A stretch of DNA of 64,000 nucleotides from Haliotis asinina. Lineage: Eukaryota; Mollusca; Gastropoda; Lepetellida; Haliotidae. Below are positions 47,501 to 57,300 of the stretch, one piece after another; position 1 is the first letter of the stretch; each line of letters starts with the position of its first letter. The stretch spans positions 22,821,118 through 22,885,117 of the forward strand of contig NC_090280.1 of NCBI RefSeq assembly GCF_037392515.1. The letters are read 5' to 3'. The position numbers and the translations under genes were made by a program. The notes under the pieces are model-generated. The model searched no databases. It saw nothing but the letters and a program-made list of their open reading frames with translations, and was not told the DNA's origin.

Positions 47501-50500
47501 CAGCAATATTATCAGTAAACCCGATTAGCTATGACAACTGGGAAAGGGTATAAAACAGGGACGACCACAGTCACAAATCATCCTGTGACTGTGGCGCAAT
47601 AAACTCCTTGTTTATTCACTCAGAGGGTCCCATGTGTTGTGTGGGTTGGTTGTGCCACTGGCGCCTCTGCTGAGCGAGTTGAAACTTCAGCTCGTTCTTG
47701 ATGGGCGGCGGAGGGCCAGTAGTGACCATGGCGGCTCACCAACCCACACACGTGGCAACAACGGACGCAGGACCCAGACGACCCATCCACAGACGACCCC
47801 CTGACTCCACCACAGAACCGGGTGGAACGGACCAGCCACCGGAGGATCCCACAAACCACTGCCCCGGGCACCAACACCACAGGAACCCCCCAGTTACGAT
47901 CTGTGGGTTTACGTCCTACCTGTCCACTTCGCAGTGAAGCACCGGTAGCTGGTTGACATGAGGGACGACAAAGACAGCGTCACCTCGATCGTCATCATGG
48001 ATAACAATAGAAGGAGACCAGACGCAGAAGCCGTTACAATCCGGACATCATCAAGATGTCAGCCGTTTACCAACAAATCAACTCCTTCTGGACCCAACAA
48101 TCAAGTGAGTGAATCAACGTTCAAGATCAAGTCAACCTCGGCATACCTCAAGAATCATCTGTAAGTTTCTTCCGATGTTTGTGACAATATCTGTGAACTT
48201 TGGTTCTGACTCTCACCGTCAACTGTGGACGTGAACTTTTCAAGGACGTTCTTGTGTATGTGAGGTATGTTAGTACTTATGTTGTATCTTCTCCGGTCAC
48301 TGAAAGGTCGTGTTCACGTTTGTCATGGTTGCATATACTGAGTACGTATTGCAATCTATGTGATGTTATCAGACATGCATTTTTATCAGATGAAGTTGTT
48401 GAAATCGGCTAGGTTCTTACTCTACGGTACGATATGGTTACGTCCTACGTCCTACGTCCTACGTCCTACGCCCTACGCATTTACGCATTTAGTGCAGATC
48501 AACGTTATCTGCGGGATCCGAGTCTTCCCATACAAACCAGACTCCCGGTTTCAAGGATTTTTCTCATACGTTGTATGTCTATACCCATCGCTTTAGATAA
48601 TAGCTCTCAAAGAGTTAATCAGTACCCTGTGATTTCATGCTTACATTTTCATATCGTTCTTTTTGAGCATGTGAGCATCAAATTTATAAGTACTCATTGT
48701 GGACATGATATATTCGTGCTTTATCATTAGCTACATGTAAACGTATACATATGTTGTGAAGACCCATTGCTTGGCATATTCCACGAGCTACCTATAAATA
48801 TCTTCAGATAACGTAGATCACGGGGATTTGGGATGTGTCCTTCATACCTAAATTTAATTATGTCAACACCATCTAGATCAAACATAGTTCTAAAGTGCTA
48901 GAAATTGCCCGGACAATTTCACCCAAACCCTATATGTTGTTCTATTTGGTGTACACATTCAGTAACTCACATTTTCTTGTGTTTTGTTTAAAGGAAGGGG
49001 GCCCATCTTTAACATCCTCTGTATCCTGATAGTCGCCATTTCCCATCCATTGTTTGCCTCACCACCGCCCTTTGAAGGCTCCGTACATAACAAATGGTCC
49101 CAAATGCATTTTCATACCCATTGCCCAACTGACCAAATGCATCACGCAATACAACATAGAGGCTCCGGTGAACATCACCAATCTCCAGATAGTAGGTTGG
49201 TTTCGTCCTAGATTATATGTTGACATGACAGGGCTTACCATCACTGACGTTTCTTTAGGTAAGGCTGTCACCTTACCTTCTTCCTTTCTATTGCCATTCA
49301 GAATTGCCTCCTGTTTGCATCCAATTTTAAAGCGGCCATCATGGGTACATACTGCCAGTCGGCTCTGTGAAACGTGCAGGGACACTCTCTGCTATCTCTA
49401 TCTACCCATCTCTGGTTGCGTAAATCTGTATAGCGTCATTCTTCATGCAAAATTTCGGGGCGAAATTTTAAAACGAACGGGGGAATATTATTAAGATGGT
49501 GGAAATGCACAATATTTTATAAAGATTCTATGACAGAATATTTTATTGAAATATCGAAATGCTACACGTGCCACATCTTCAGTCTGCCAAGGGTCACACT
49601 GATAACGAAGGTCCAAGACCAGGATCTTGTAAGTGTCAACAGATAGAGGTAGGCTAATCCAATTTATCGTGTACTTCACTCGTGGTCACACTGATATCGA
49701 ATGTCCACGACAAATATCTTGTATGTGTCAGCAGATGCATCGTGTCTTTCGCTTGTCAACGCCGTTGTGGTCAAATACGTTATGAAAATCTTTATGTAAT
49801 TCTGACAGATAGAGTAACTTAACTTCGCAGTAGGTACGTTATCGGTACTCGAATTAGGCAATAGGATTGAGATACAACAACTTATCAGCAATATTATCAG
49901 TAAACCCGATTAGCTATGACAACTGGGAAAGGGTATAAAACAGGGACGACCACAGTCACAAATCATCCTGTGACTGTGGCGCAATAAACTCCTTGTTTAT
50001 TTACTCAGGTAAGACCCTTTACTTTCTTCTACCTTGGCAAATCGTTACCATTACTGTTCAATGTTTTCTGCAGTACATTTTTGCTATCATGACCACATGT
50101 TAAGATCCTTGGCAAGGTCGTAATGTTTAGGTGGAACGTGGTCGTTAATATATTTTAGACTGTATTACTCTCTATTGCTCTGTTCAGGAGCGGCGAGGTA
50201 CCCTAGTGGCCAGAGCGTTTGCTCGTCACGCTGAAGGCCCGGGTTCAATTCCCCACGTGGGCACAATGTGTTAAGCCCATTTCTGGTGTCCTAAGCTATT
50301 GCTGAAATATTGTTAAAAGCGCTGTAAAACCCAAATCGCACCCTGTACTGCTGTTCATGTTTTGTCTGTTTGATAATAGTGGTTTCGTGGCTGTCGTAGA
50401 GCTTGTCGTGTATTGTTTCAATTGTTGTATTATGAGTAAATACTTTCCAGTGTTGAATGATCCTGGTATAATGTATAGAGTGTGTTCGACACTGTGTATT

Positions 50501-51525
50501 TCATTATGTACTGCGTAATGTTGTTTTGGATATGCTAGTATTTAATTTATAAGATGTATGAACGAAATTGTGTTGATGCTATGTGTTAGAAATGTATCTT
50601 GATTTATGTAGTATGTGTTGTGTACATCGACGTATGATGATTATGTACTTTGTATAGCAGCATGTAATGATAATGTATTTTGACAACTGATTACTGATTG
50701 TCTATATGTTTTAATAATTATTTGTACCCTATATTATTGTGATTAATTATGTAAAATCATCCTGTGACTGTGGCGCAATAAACTCCTTGTTTATTTACTC
50801 AGGTTCTCGTGTTGTGTGTGGGTTGGTATAGTTACACCTCCTAGCTGCCAAGCGAGCTGATTCCCCAAACTCGCGAGTTAACACATGTTAACCTGCGATA
50901 AAGCTTCTTCTCGGCAGGTACAGAAGAACCAGCGTTTCTCTGAAATAGTTGACATACACACCATACACACTTGCACACACGCAAGCACACACACATTAAC
51001 ACAAACATTCCCTCCAGACTCATGTCACCATATCCGATAATTTCCTCTCACCTAAGCTTTCGCTATTGGTAATACAAGGTTGCACAACTGTTCATTCATG
51101 TTGGAGATGCATTAAGACAGTTAAGCTTCATTCTTCATATACTACTCACGTGCCACAACGAGGACCTGTCTACACCCAGTAACTTTCTGTCCATTGCTTC
51201 CCTGACAGTAGTAAGTACCAGCGTCCTGTACAATAACATTGTAGATGGTAAACCTCAGCTGTCCGGTCTGTGATGGTGAGTCCTCCCCGGTGTATCTGAT
51301 CCTGGTCCTGCTGCGTACCACTACACGGTGTGACAAGGGGTGGACCAGTAACAGTCTCACAGATACCGAACCATCCACCCATACATAATACACAAAGCTG
51401 ACATTCTGTGGGTTCATGGTCATGGTAACATCTTCACCAACGCGTGTAACAGTGCGTGGGTATCCAGTTGTCATGGAGGCAAGAGCAGTATACAAAAAGG
51501 TAATTAGAATCAGATACATAGCCAT
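38359..51525 (-). CDS. Gene B: IgSF receptor with ITAM-like tail (spliced, predicted)
   Basis: Predicted exons, 5' to 3': 51525-51150 leader fused to V, 46248-45949 Ig1, 44452-44186 Ig2, 43445-43323 TM-a, 41301-41280 microexon, 40882-40827 Y1, 40479-40458 microexon, 40120-40065 Y2, 39503-39387 TM-b, 38904-38889 microexon, 38542-38359 tail. Sum 1539 nt, 512 residues. All phases match and no stop or frameshift is seen. The first intron (46249-51149) contains an LTR-element fossil and a tRNA-derived SINE. Unlike gene A, leader and V are one exon. Architecture and expected role as for gene A; the same question over TM-a versus TM-b applies. Confidence 0.7.
39387..39503 (-). CDS. Gene B TM-b exon
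   Basis: 117 nt, acceptor CTTATATCAG, donor G|GTACAA. Encodes EGDANVDDLVPIVAVYSVML and TAVAVVVAAVTVLVCKDVK. Phase 1-1. Confidence 0.75.
40065..40120 (-). CDS. Gene B Y2 exon
   Basis: 56 nt, encodes LVSYHREDENDGSYQEIE. The acceptor lies in CTTTTACCAG; the first residue is Leu where gene A has Val. Confidence 0.7.
40458..40479 (-). CDS. Gene B second 22-nt microexon
   Basis: Same sequence and splice sites as 20984-21005 in gene A. Confidence 0.65.
40827..40882 (-). CDS. Gene B Y1 exon
   Basis: 56 nt, encodes VVTYTRDANTDGGYEEIV. The YEEI motif is retained although neighbouring residues differ from gene A. Confidence 0.7.
41280..41301 (-). CDS. Gene B first 22-nt microexon
   Basis: Acceptor TTTGTTTCAG, donor GTGAGTAAG. 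Adds GRGCTYYR in the chained frame. Confidence 0.65.
41790..42380 (+). mobile_element. Tc1/mariner transposase relic (unit 2)
   Basis: Same insertion as 22330-22930. Includes RDRRIVFTLF and LFTDES-like pieces with several breaks; about 30 bp present here are missing from unit 1 after RDRR. Confidence 0.65.
43098..43192. repeat. (CACACG)n microsatellite
   Basis: Near-perfect ACACGC run in the intron between TM-a and the first microexon. Confidence 0.9.
43323..43445 (-). CDS. Gene B TM-a exon
   Basis: 123 nt, acceptor AATGTTTCAG, donor G|GTAATA. TRELNESGVVNIVPVTAVSS, then a hydrophobic run ILIVVIAVVVIVVV and CRNQRRG. Confidence 0.8.
44186..44452 (-). CDS. Gene B Ig2 exon
   Basis: 267 nt. VTVRCSVDCNPACTVTWWDT and VSGQYMCHVNNSHGNASR: same domain as gene A Ig2 with scattered substitutions and all four cysteines kept. 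Confidence 0.85.
45949..46248 (-). CDS. Gene B Ig1 exon
   Basis: 300 nt, donor T|GTGAGT. SGEYVTLTCSSSSRSLPPD, TYIWRRDIALLESGDE, NQGDTYSCQTVEEG. One codon shorter than gene A in the B-C region. Confidence 0.85.
46672..46830 (+). mobile_element. SINE-like repeat, partial
   Basis: ATGGCGGAGATCTGTAAATA through GATGACATGTGTTAACC. A ~100-bp block starting GATCCCAAGGTGCGTCGCAA is present twice (46561 and 46833), a local duplication around this copy. Confidence 0.65.
47112..47622 (+). repeat. 5' LTR
   Basis: 511 bp. Contains two internal GTCACACTGATA...GTGTCA(A/G)CAGAT segments, the TATA-like GGGTATAAAACAGG and the hairpin CACAGTCAC...GTGACTGTG just before AATAAA. Confidence 0.65.
49497..50007 (+). 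repeat. 3' LTR
   Basis: Same 511-bp sequence, preceded by the purine-rich stretch GAACGGGGGAA, a possible polypurine tract. Confidence 0.65.
50198..50335 (+). mobile_element. tRNA-derived SINE
   Basis: A-box-like TAGTGGCCAGAGCG and B box GGGTTCAATTCCCC, then the tail GGCACAATGTGTTAAGCCCA...GCTGTAAAACCC. It does not fold as a complete tRNA. Tail fragments of the same family lie at 28636 and 51705. Confidence 0.7.
50755..50870 (+). mobile_element. LTR 3' end plus leader of a related element
   Basis: 50755-50802 matches the last ~48 bp of the LTRs at 47112 and 49497. It continues GTGTTGTGTGTGGGTTGGTA, a leader also seen near 35690 and 57510. Fossil fragment. Confidence 0.55.
51150..51525 (-). 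CDS. Gene B first coding exon: signal peptide fused to V-like Ig (alpha 3)
   Basis: ATG at 51523-51525 starts MAMYLILITFLYTALA, a good signal peptide with an ALA|S cleavage site, directly followed by SMTTGYPRTVTRVGEDVTM. V-like motifs: YVWVDGSVSVRLLLV, RIRYTGEDSPSQ, VQDAGTYYC, TGCRQVLVVA; donor C|GTGAGT. The usual leader intron is absent: the signal peptide is encoded by sequence that in gene A is intron, and the former acceptor CAG now reads CTG. An upstream in-frame ATG at 51615 (MFIRKYC...) could also be used. Confidence 0.75.
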
Positions 51526-51704
51526 TACTATGGTGAGCAGAAACTGACAGATGCAGTGTCTGATATAATGCGTCGCATAATGTAGTTTCACTGGACAATA
51601 TTTCCTTATAAACATTTCCCGGTGAACCTTACGTTGTGCTACGATATTGTCCTGTGAATAATATATGTTGTTGTTGTTTTTTGTGAATATGTCCCCCATC
51701 AAGG

Positions 51705-51955
51705 CCCACATGGGTACAATGTGTGAAGCCCATTTCTGGTGATCACCCACTCATTCAACCACAGATTCACACACTCACCAAATCACCAACTCACTCATTC
51801 GCCTACCCACTCACTCAATCACTCATCCACTTACCTATTCGCACACTTCCTCGACCACTGATTTACCCTCCCACTCACTCGCTCACCGACTCACCAACTT
51901 GTTTTCACACACTCACTCACCCACTGATACAGCCTTTCAAAAATCAATTCTCCCA
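51705..51955. repeat. SINE tail plus CACTCACC simple repeat (unit 3)
   Basis: Counterpart of 28636-28850 with a different arrangement of the CACTCA words. Confidence 0.65.
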
Positions 51956-52019
51956 TTCACTCTCTGATTCACCAATCACCTTTCACTGCACTGCTTGTAC
52001 TGAAAAGTACTGTGTTTGA

Positions 52020-53595
52020 GTCGGGCTATGGCTACAAGTGATACCTATTTAAAACATTGATAATCTGTCCACAAATCTGACATGACGTGAAAACACAAAC
52101 AGATGAACTTGGTACACATACCTAGCATAATTGATCCCTTTTAGGGGATTACACCCGGACATGAATGTTTTTAGGTTTCCATGTCCTTAGCAGATCACCC
52201 AAACGTTTGCTTTATCAAACGTGGTACACATAGTCGCTATGTTCACCATGATTCCTAGATGTGTCTTTCGGGTGTTGCACCAGTGTGTGAAATTTGTTTG
52301 TTATTTTTTCTTTGTTTGTTTGGTTGGTTGGTTGGTGGTTTTTTTCTTTGTTTCCATGACAAGACGTTTGACATTGAAATTGGAGCAGAACCTTAAAACT
52401 GTTCACTATTACTTCACCAAACTTGGCATATGGATAGGTCTGGTGGTATAGTGACGCCTTCTTTTAGGTTTGGATTTCTGAATAAAATATTTTTGGCGTT
52501 TAGATGGCAACAAGTTCGACCTCGACTGACTTTGGTGGTAGTGTTCTTTCTAGGAGAAAAAACTGTAAAACCTTACAAGCCTTCCAATCTGCCATATACA
52601 CACGAAAACACTGGCATACAGTTGCGGGGGATATTGATGACTTTTGTCTTAAGGGTTTGTTCCTATTGACAGCAGGGTAATTATTTAGTGGGATATTTAA
52701 GCTACACAACTCAAGGAATATACACATATTCCGTATAAACCTCGTTGCAAAATGCCTGCAATATTTGTGATCATATTCTGTCCTTCACCTGATGAAGGGG
52801 AAGGAAGTAGCCGACAAACGTCGTGTTGTAAATAATAAAGACGTTGTAAATCCATACACGATGCAGTGGTTTCTCAGAAAGCTTCTCCACAGTGACCGAC
52901 TCTTGGTAGACTTGGTGAAGAACTTCACTTGATGTACATCACATCGCTGTACTGTCGAGCAGTACATCACCATCAACAAAACCTTCAAACTTCAAACCTT
53001 GGCACACAGAGAATAGCTGTGGAATTCCTTGTTTTCGTTATGAGTCTTGACATGCATCATCAGAGGATCATCACATAAATAAATATGTGCAAAAGTACAC
53101 AATAAGATTCTACCATGAAGAGCCTCCACATTAATCAAAACCCGGCCTACCGAATTGATTGGCATACACAAAGGATTAAGAGATTTAGAAGCGTTAGAAT
53201 GGAAAATTCTAAAACAGTGAATCACCATGTTTGAAAGGTATTTTTGACTAATAAGAATAAAGGAAACAGCTATTTGTGCTGCACTGCAACATGGCCGTTA
53301 CAGACGTAAATCGGTGATTTATGGATTAAGCATGTGCCAGAGTGAGTGAATGTGTTGCAATATGGAAAGATGACATTGAAAACTCTGTATCTGAAAAAGT
53401 TAATACGGCTTCTACAGGTACAGTTAAGTTCTATCTGAAGTGTTGCCAAAAAAAACCATTAACAAGCTGTAACCCTAAATTATTTGGGAAACATTTTCAA
53501 CTAATATCACAATTGTTACAGTTGATAAATTGGCATGAAAAAAGGTATAAGCAATATGCTTCGAAATATCAAAATATTACACAGACAAATCGAAA
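52020..53595. other. Alpha-beta spacer of unit 3
   Basis: Homologous to 28860-31615 but shorter: about 500 bp present in unit 2 (roughly 28980-29500) are missing. No domain exon seen. The Penelope-type motif is at 52785-52855. Confidence 0.5.
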
Positions 53596-53644
53596 ACACT
53601 GCGAGTGAGTAGTTGGTTGCGTTGCTGTTTACACATAACAACAT

Positions 53645-53845
53645 TCCATATCTATGGAGCCGATCTGTAAATAATCGAGTCTGGACCAGACAACCCGGTG
53701 ATCAGCATCATGAGCATACATATACGCAATTGGGATACGATGACATGTGTCAACCAAGTCAGAGAGCTTCCCGATCCCGTTAGTCGTCTCGTACGACAAG
53801 CAGTGGGCAATGAAGACCAATTCCCGCCCTGATCTTCACATGTAT
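53645..53845 (+). mobile_element. SINE-like repeat in beta 3 flank
   Basis: Same insertion as 27573 and 31668. Confidence 0.7.
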
Positions 53846-53989
53846 ACTGCCATCTTTAACTCCACAAAAGCACACGCATGCACACGCATGCACACGCACG
53901 TTTACACACACATGTTTATATATGGTTAATTACGTTTTAGTTTAGGCGCATTCATTTAGTGATTTACCGTTCTGTTAACTCCACTCTCA

Positions 53990-54337
53990 TGCTACAACGG
54001 GGACATGTCTACATCCAGTAACTTCCTGTCCATTCTTTCCTTGACAGTAGTAAGTACCAGCGTCATGTACAGTAACATTGTAGATGGTAAACCTCAGCTG
54101 TCCGGTCTGTGATGGTGAGTCCTCTCCGGTGTATGTGATCCTTGTCCTGTAGCCGACTACTGTTGAGTAATTCTACACGGTGTGCCTTGGGTTGGACCAG
54201 TAACAGTCTCTTAGATACAGAACCATTCCCCCATACATAATATAGGAAGCTGACATTTTCTGGGTTCATGGTCATGGTAACATCTTCACCAACACGTGTA
54301 ACAGTGTATGGGTATCCAGTTGTCACGGAGACTAGAG
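53990..54337 (-). pseudogene. V-like Ig exon beta 3, frameshifted and without splice donor
   Basis: Shares with beta 2 the one-base shift after AACAGTAGT, and in addition the donor region reads GCATGAGAG instead of GCACGTGAG. The 5' half is a good V-like domain (GYPYTVTRVGEDVTMTM, YVWGNGSVSKRLLLVQ). An open frame reaches upstream through the acceptor to an ATG at 54401 and would read as a leader, but the broken domain makes function unlikely. Confidence 0.8.
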
Positions 54338-57300
54338 CTGCACTCCAAACAAATATTACTGATGAAAACAAGGCTAACAGTTGACATAAATATTCAAGCA
54401 CATTATTTAAGCCAGCTCAATATATTACAAGTTGACAGACACATGGCACATATACAGACACGCAAACGAAATGTAAACCAGAAATTAAGGCGTCAAAATA
54501 TCTAGCTTCTCTGAATAATATTTTATTAGAGAAGACTGGTCACTTATAAACAGTCATGTAAAGCTCATGTAATTCAAATAATGTTCTTTTCAGCTGACAG
54601 GTACATGCCGCATGCACGTAAGCCCCAAAACAGAATGTAAGCCCAAGACCTAGCTACTAGCGTGGTAAATTCATACTGACACATCACGCACTTTAACAAT
54701 TGTTTTCAAGAGATGAAATATTTAGTTTCCCTGGATAATATTTCCCTAGAAAAAATGGGTAACCCGTTGTATTTTAACACATGCCTACGAGGTCTTAACC
54801 TTTAATAGTTAGTAATTAGGTGTTTACATCCATATGGACAGGCAATTAACGTTGATGACAGATTATTCACAAAACTGCTTTTGGTAGGTAATATTGCAGC
54901 TATATCGCAGAGCTCTGTATATAATCAAGTCTGGACCAGACAATCTAGTGATCAAGAGCATGAGCATCAACCTGCTCAATCGGAATACCATGGTATTTCT
55001 CAACCAGGTCAGCGAGTTACCAGATTTCGTTAGTCAGACAGGTTGTTTATTAATTATGCGGGCCTGTGTGCCTATAACACAGTTTACAAGTTTGAATATA
55101 TTGTGAGGGAATAAAGCGGTTATTTGGAATATTCGACTGAAATAGTTAGTTGGCTATTATAAACATTTTGTAACAGTGAAAACTATTCATGTCGTATGCG
55201 CTGTTTTTTTTTCTGACAAAAGTGAAAAATGAGGTTTGCAGTTTGAGTTTCAGGCCAAAATTCTGTTATTGGTAATGATCCCCGAGAAAGAGCCGTGAGA
55301 CTTTCATCACCTCACAGAAATTAGGCAAGGAGGTATACTCTGCTTTTTCTCTCCTGCCTTTATTGTATTTTCTCAAACCGGCCTGGAATGGTTCAATAAA
55401 GTCCCATGTGCTAAAACTGCCACATGTTAAGACATTAACTCGCAAGGTTCACCCGAAGAAGGAAGAAGTTCACTGACTGAAATGAGAAATTAAAGGGATT
55501 CCACAGGAGGACAGAGGGGGACTACAGAGGTCTAGAGGTCCGACGATAAAAGTACAGTTTTAGTTGTTCTGTCGCCACAAATGAAGCCTCATAAAAAAGA
55601 CGTCTCTTTCCTTGAAGACCCTCCGATACATCGAAAAACCCAGCCGTTTCTGAACAGACTGATCCAACATTCATCAGTAGACAGCACTCTCTACCAATCA
55701 CGTCGTTGCCACCCACGTCCAGTTGCAGTCGGCGTTAGCGGTGTAGACGGGGGGTCAATGTCATTGCACGGAAGGAACGTGCCAGCCATACCAAGTCGTG
55801 GAAAGACTGTTCGTGTGTTCATGTCCTAGTATTATAGGTGCGTTCATAGTAAGGTCACGAATCTGCAGACGTTCAGTTTGTGTCGTGATTCTTTCCTATC
55901 GCATAATTTCAAGCATCTTTAGAATAAAATAGGTATCCATTTAGAAAAAAAACGTCGTACATTTTTGACAATTGCCTACGACTTACCCGTGGAATTACAG
56001 GCCGGATTTTGATGAGATTCCCGTGATTTCACGGTTTTTATAGAAAAGAAAAGTGGGAAATTTATGCTCTATTTGTAGATTTGATCAACCATGAATGATT
56101 TTGGGAAGGATAGGAGTTTCTTCAAAACGGTTTAATGGCGTACAAGCTATATACACTCGAGAACTTCCCTGTATTAAGCCTTCATTCGGCGACCGGGTTA
56201 TATATCCCTAGCCATATATCTATTCTCTTTCTAAATACCATGTGATCTGAATACAAATGTAAACCTAATATCTAGTTTCGTCCAGAGATGATTGAACTGT
56301 TTTCAGCGTGCCATTGTATACGTATTTGGGTATTAATTGCTTCTAATATATCATCGTGGAATAAGCATATTTGGTGTGTTATTGAAAACTGGAGATATTA
56401 AAACTAACTGACCGTGCTTCTCAGTCTTAACCATGTCAAAGTTCACACTGGCAACGAATATCCGGGCCCAGTATCTCTAAAACTAATAGAAGCAAGGCGT
56501 TGTGCGTTTTTCTGTATTGAGTGTATATTGCAAAGGGTCAAATCCCCTACCACATATGCCTTCGTGGAATACTTGCGACTGGCCATCGATGCTTCGTCCC
56601 AACTGTATGATATAATATCAATTTCACAACAAAACGTCATCGTAAGTTGTTTTTTGTCTGTAAACGCGATTATCTGTGATAGCTAGAATAGAACAGAATA
56701 TGGATTACATTCACAAATCAGAGAGTCTAGTAAATTCAGTCAAGTATATAACCTTACTTTCTTCTAGTCCGAGAAGTCTTTACTATTGTTATTCTATGTT
56801 AACTTTAATCTAATGGACATCTCTTTACTGTTTGTTTCCCTTTACACTAACTTCAGGTTGATGTGCAACGGTTCAGCCTTTATCGTATGGTTCATATATT
56901 CTGCATTAATGTTTAAAATTGTTTATATAAGACTGTTAACACTAAGTTGTTTTGTGAAAATGTAGATTCTGTGAACGTCCACAGTGGTGACGTGTAGAGT
57001 ATTAACTGAACAATTACCCTGACCATTCTAGTATCTGTAACAAATCTACATGTAATGTTTAGGTCCTTTAATGGCTGATTGCTTTGTGAAGATGTTGTAA
57101 TAATTCATTGTAAACCTTTCTGTTAATGCCTAACCAACACACCGTTTCTTCAATGACCTCACTGGTAACGTCAAAATGGTGGCCAGATCTTGACTCATCT
57201 GTCAAAGACATATAATCGGTTTGAAAATTCCTTTTTACATCTCCCAACTGAAACGTAAGATGGACTATTTCCAGATTTCATTTCCTCTTAATTCTGTCGG

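Larger units (their letters stand above)
47112..50007 (+). mobile_element. LTR-retroelement fossil with near-identical LTRs, coding-poor interior
   Basis: Direct repeats of 511 bp (47112-47622 and 49497-50007), each TG...CA, with a TATAAAA box and an AATAAA signal near the end. I count two differences between them, so the element is young. The 1.87-kb interior has no recognisable gag or pol and begins GC-rich and proline-rich; it looks like a non-autonomous or heavily reduced element. Matching target-site duplications are not seen at these boundaries. A further LTR end with leader sequence lies at 50755-50850. Confidence 0.65.

Noticed and set aside
50198-50270. Functional tRNA gene
   Set aside because: A and B boxes are present, but acceptor and anticodon stems do not close and a SINE tail follows. 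The heads at 19465-19532 and 61101-61159 fail for the same reason.
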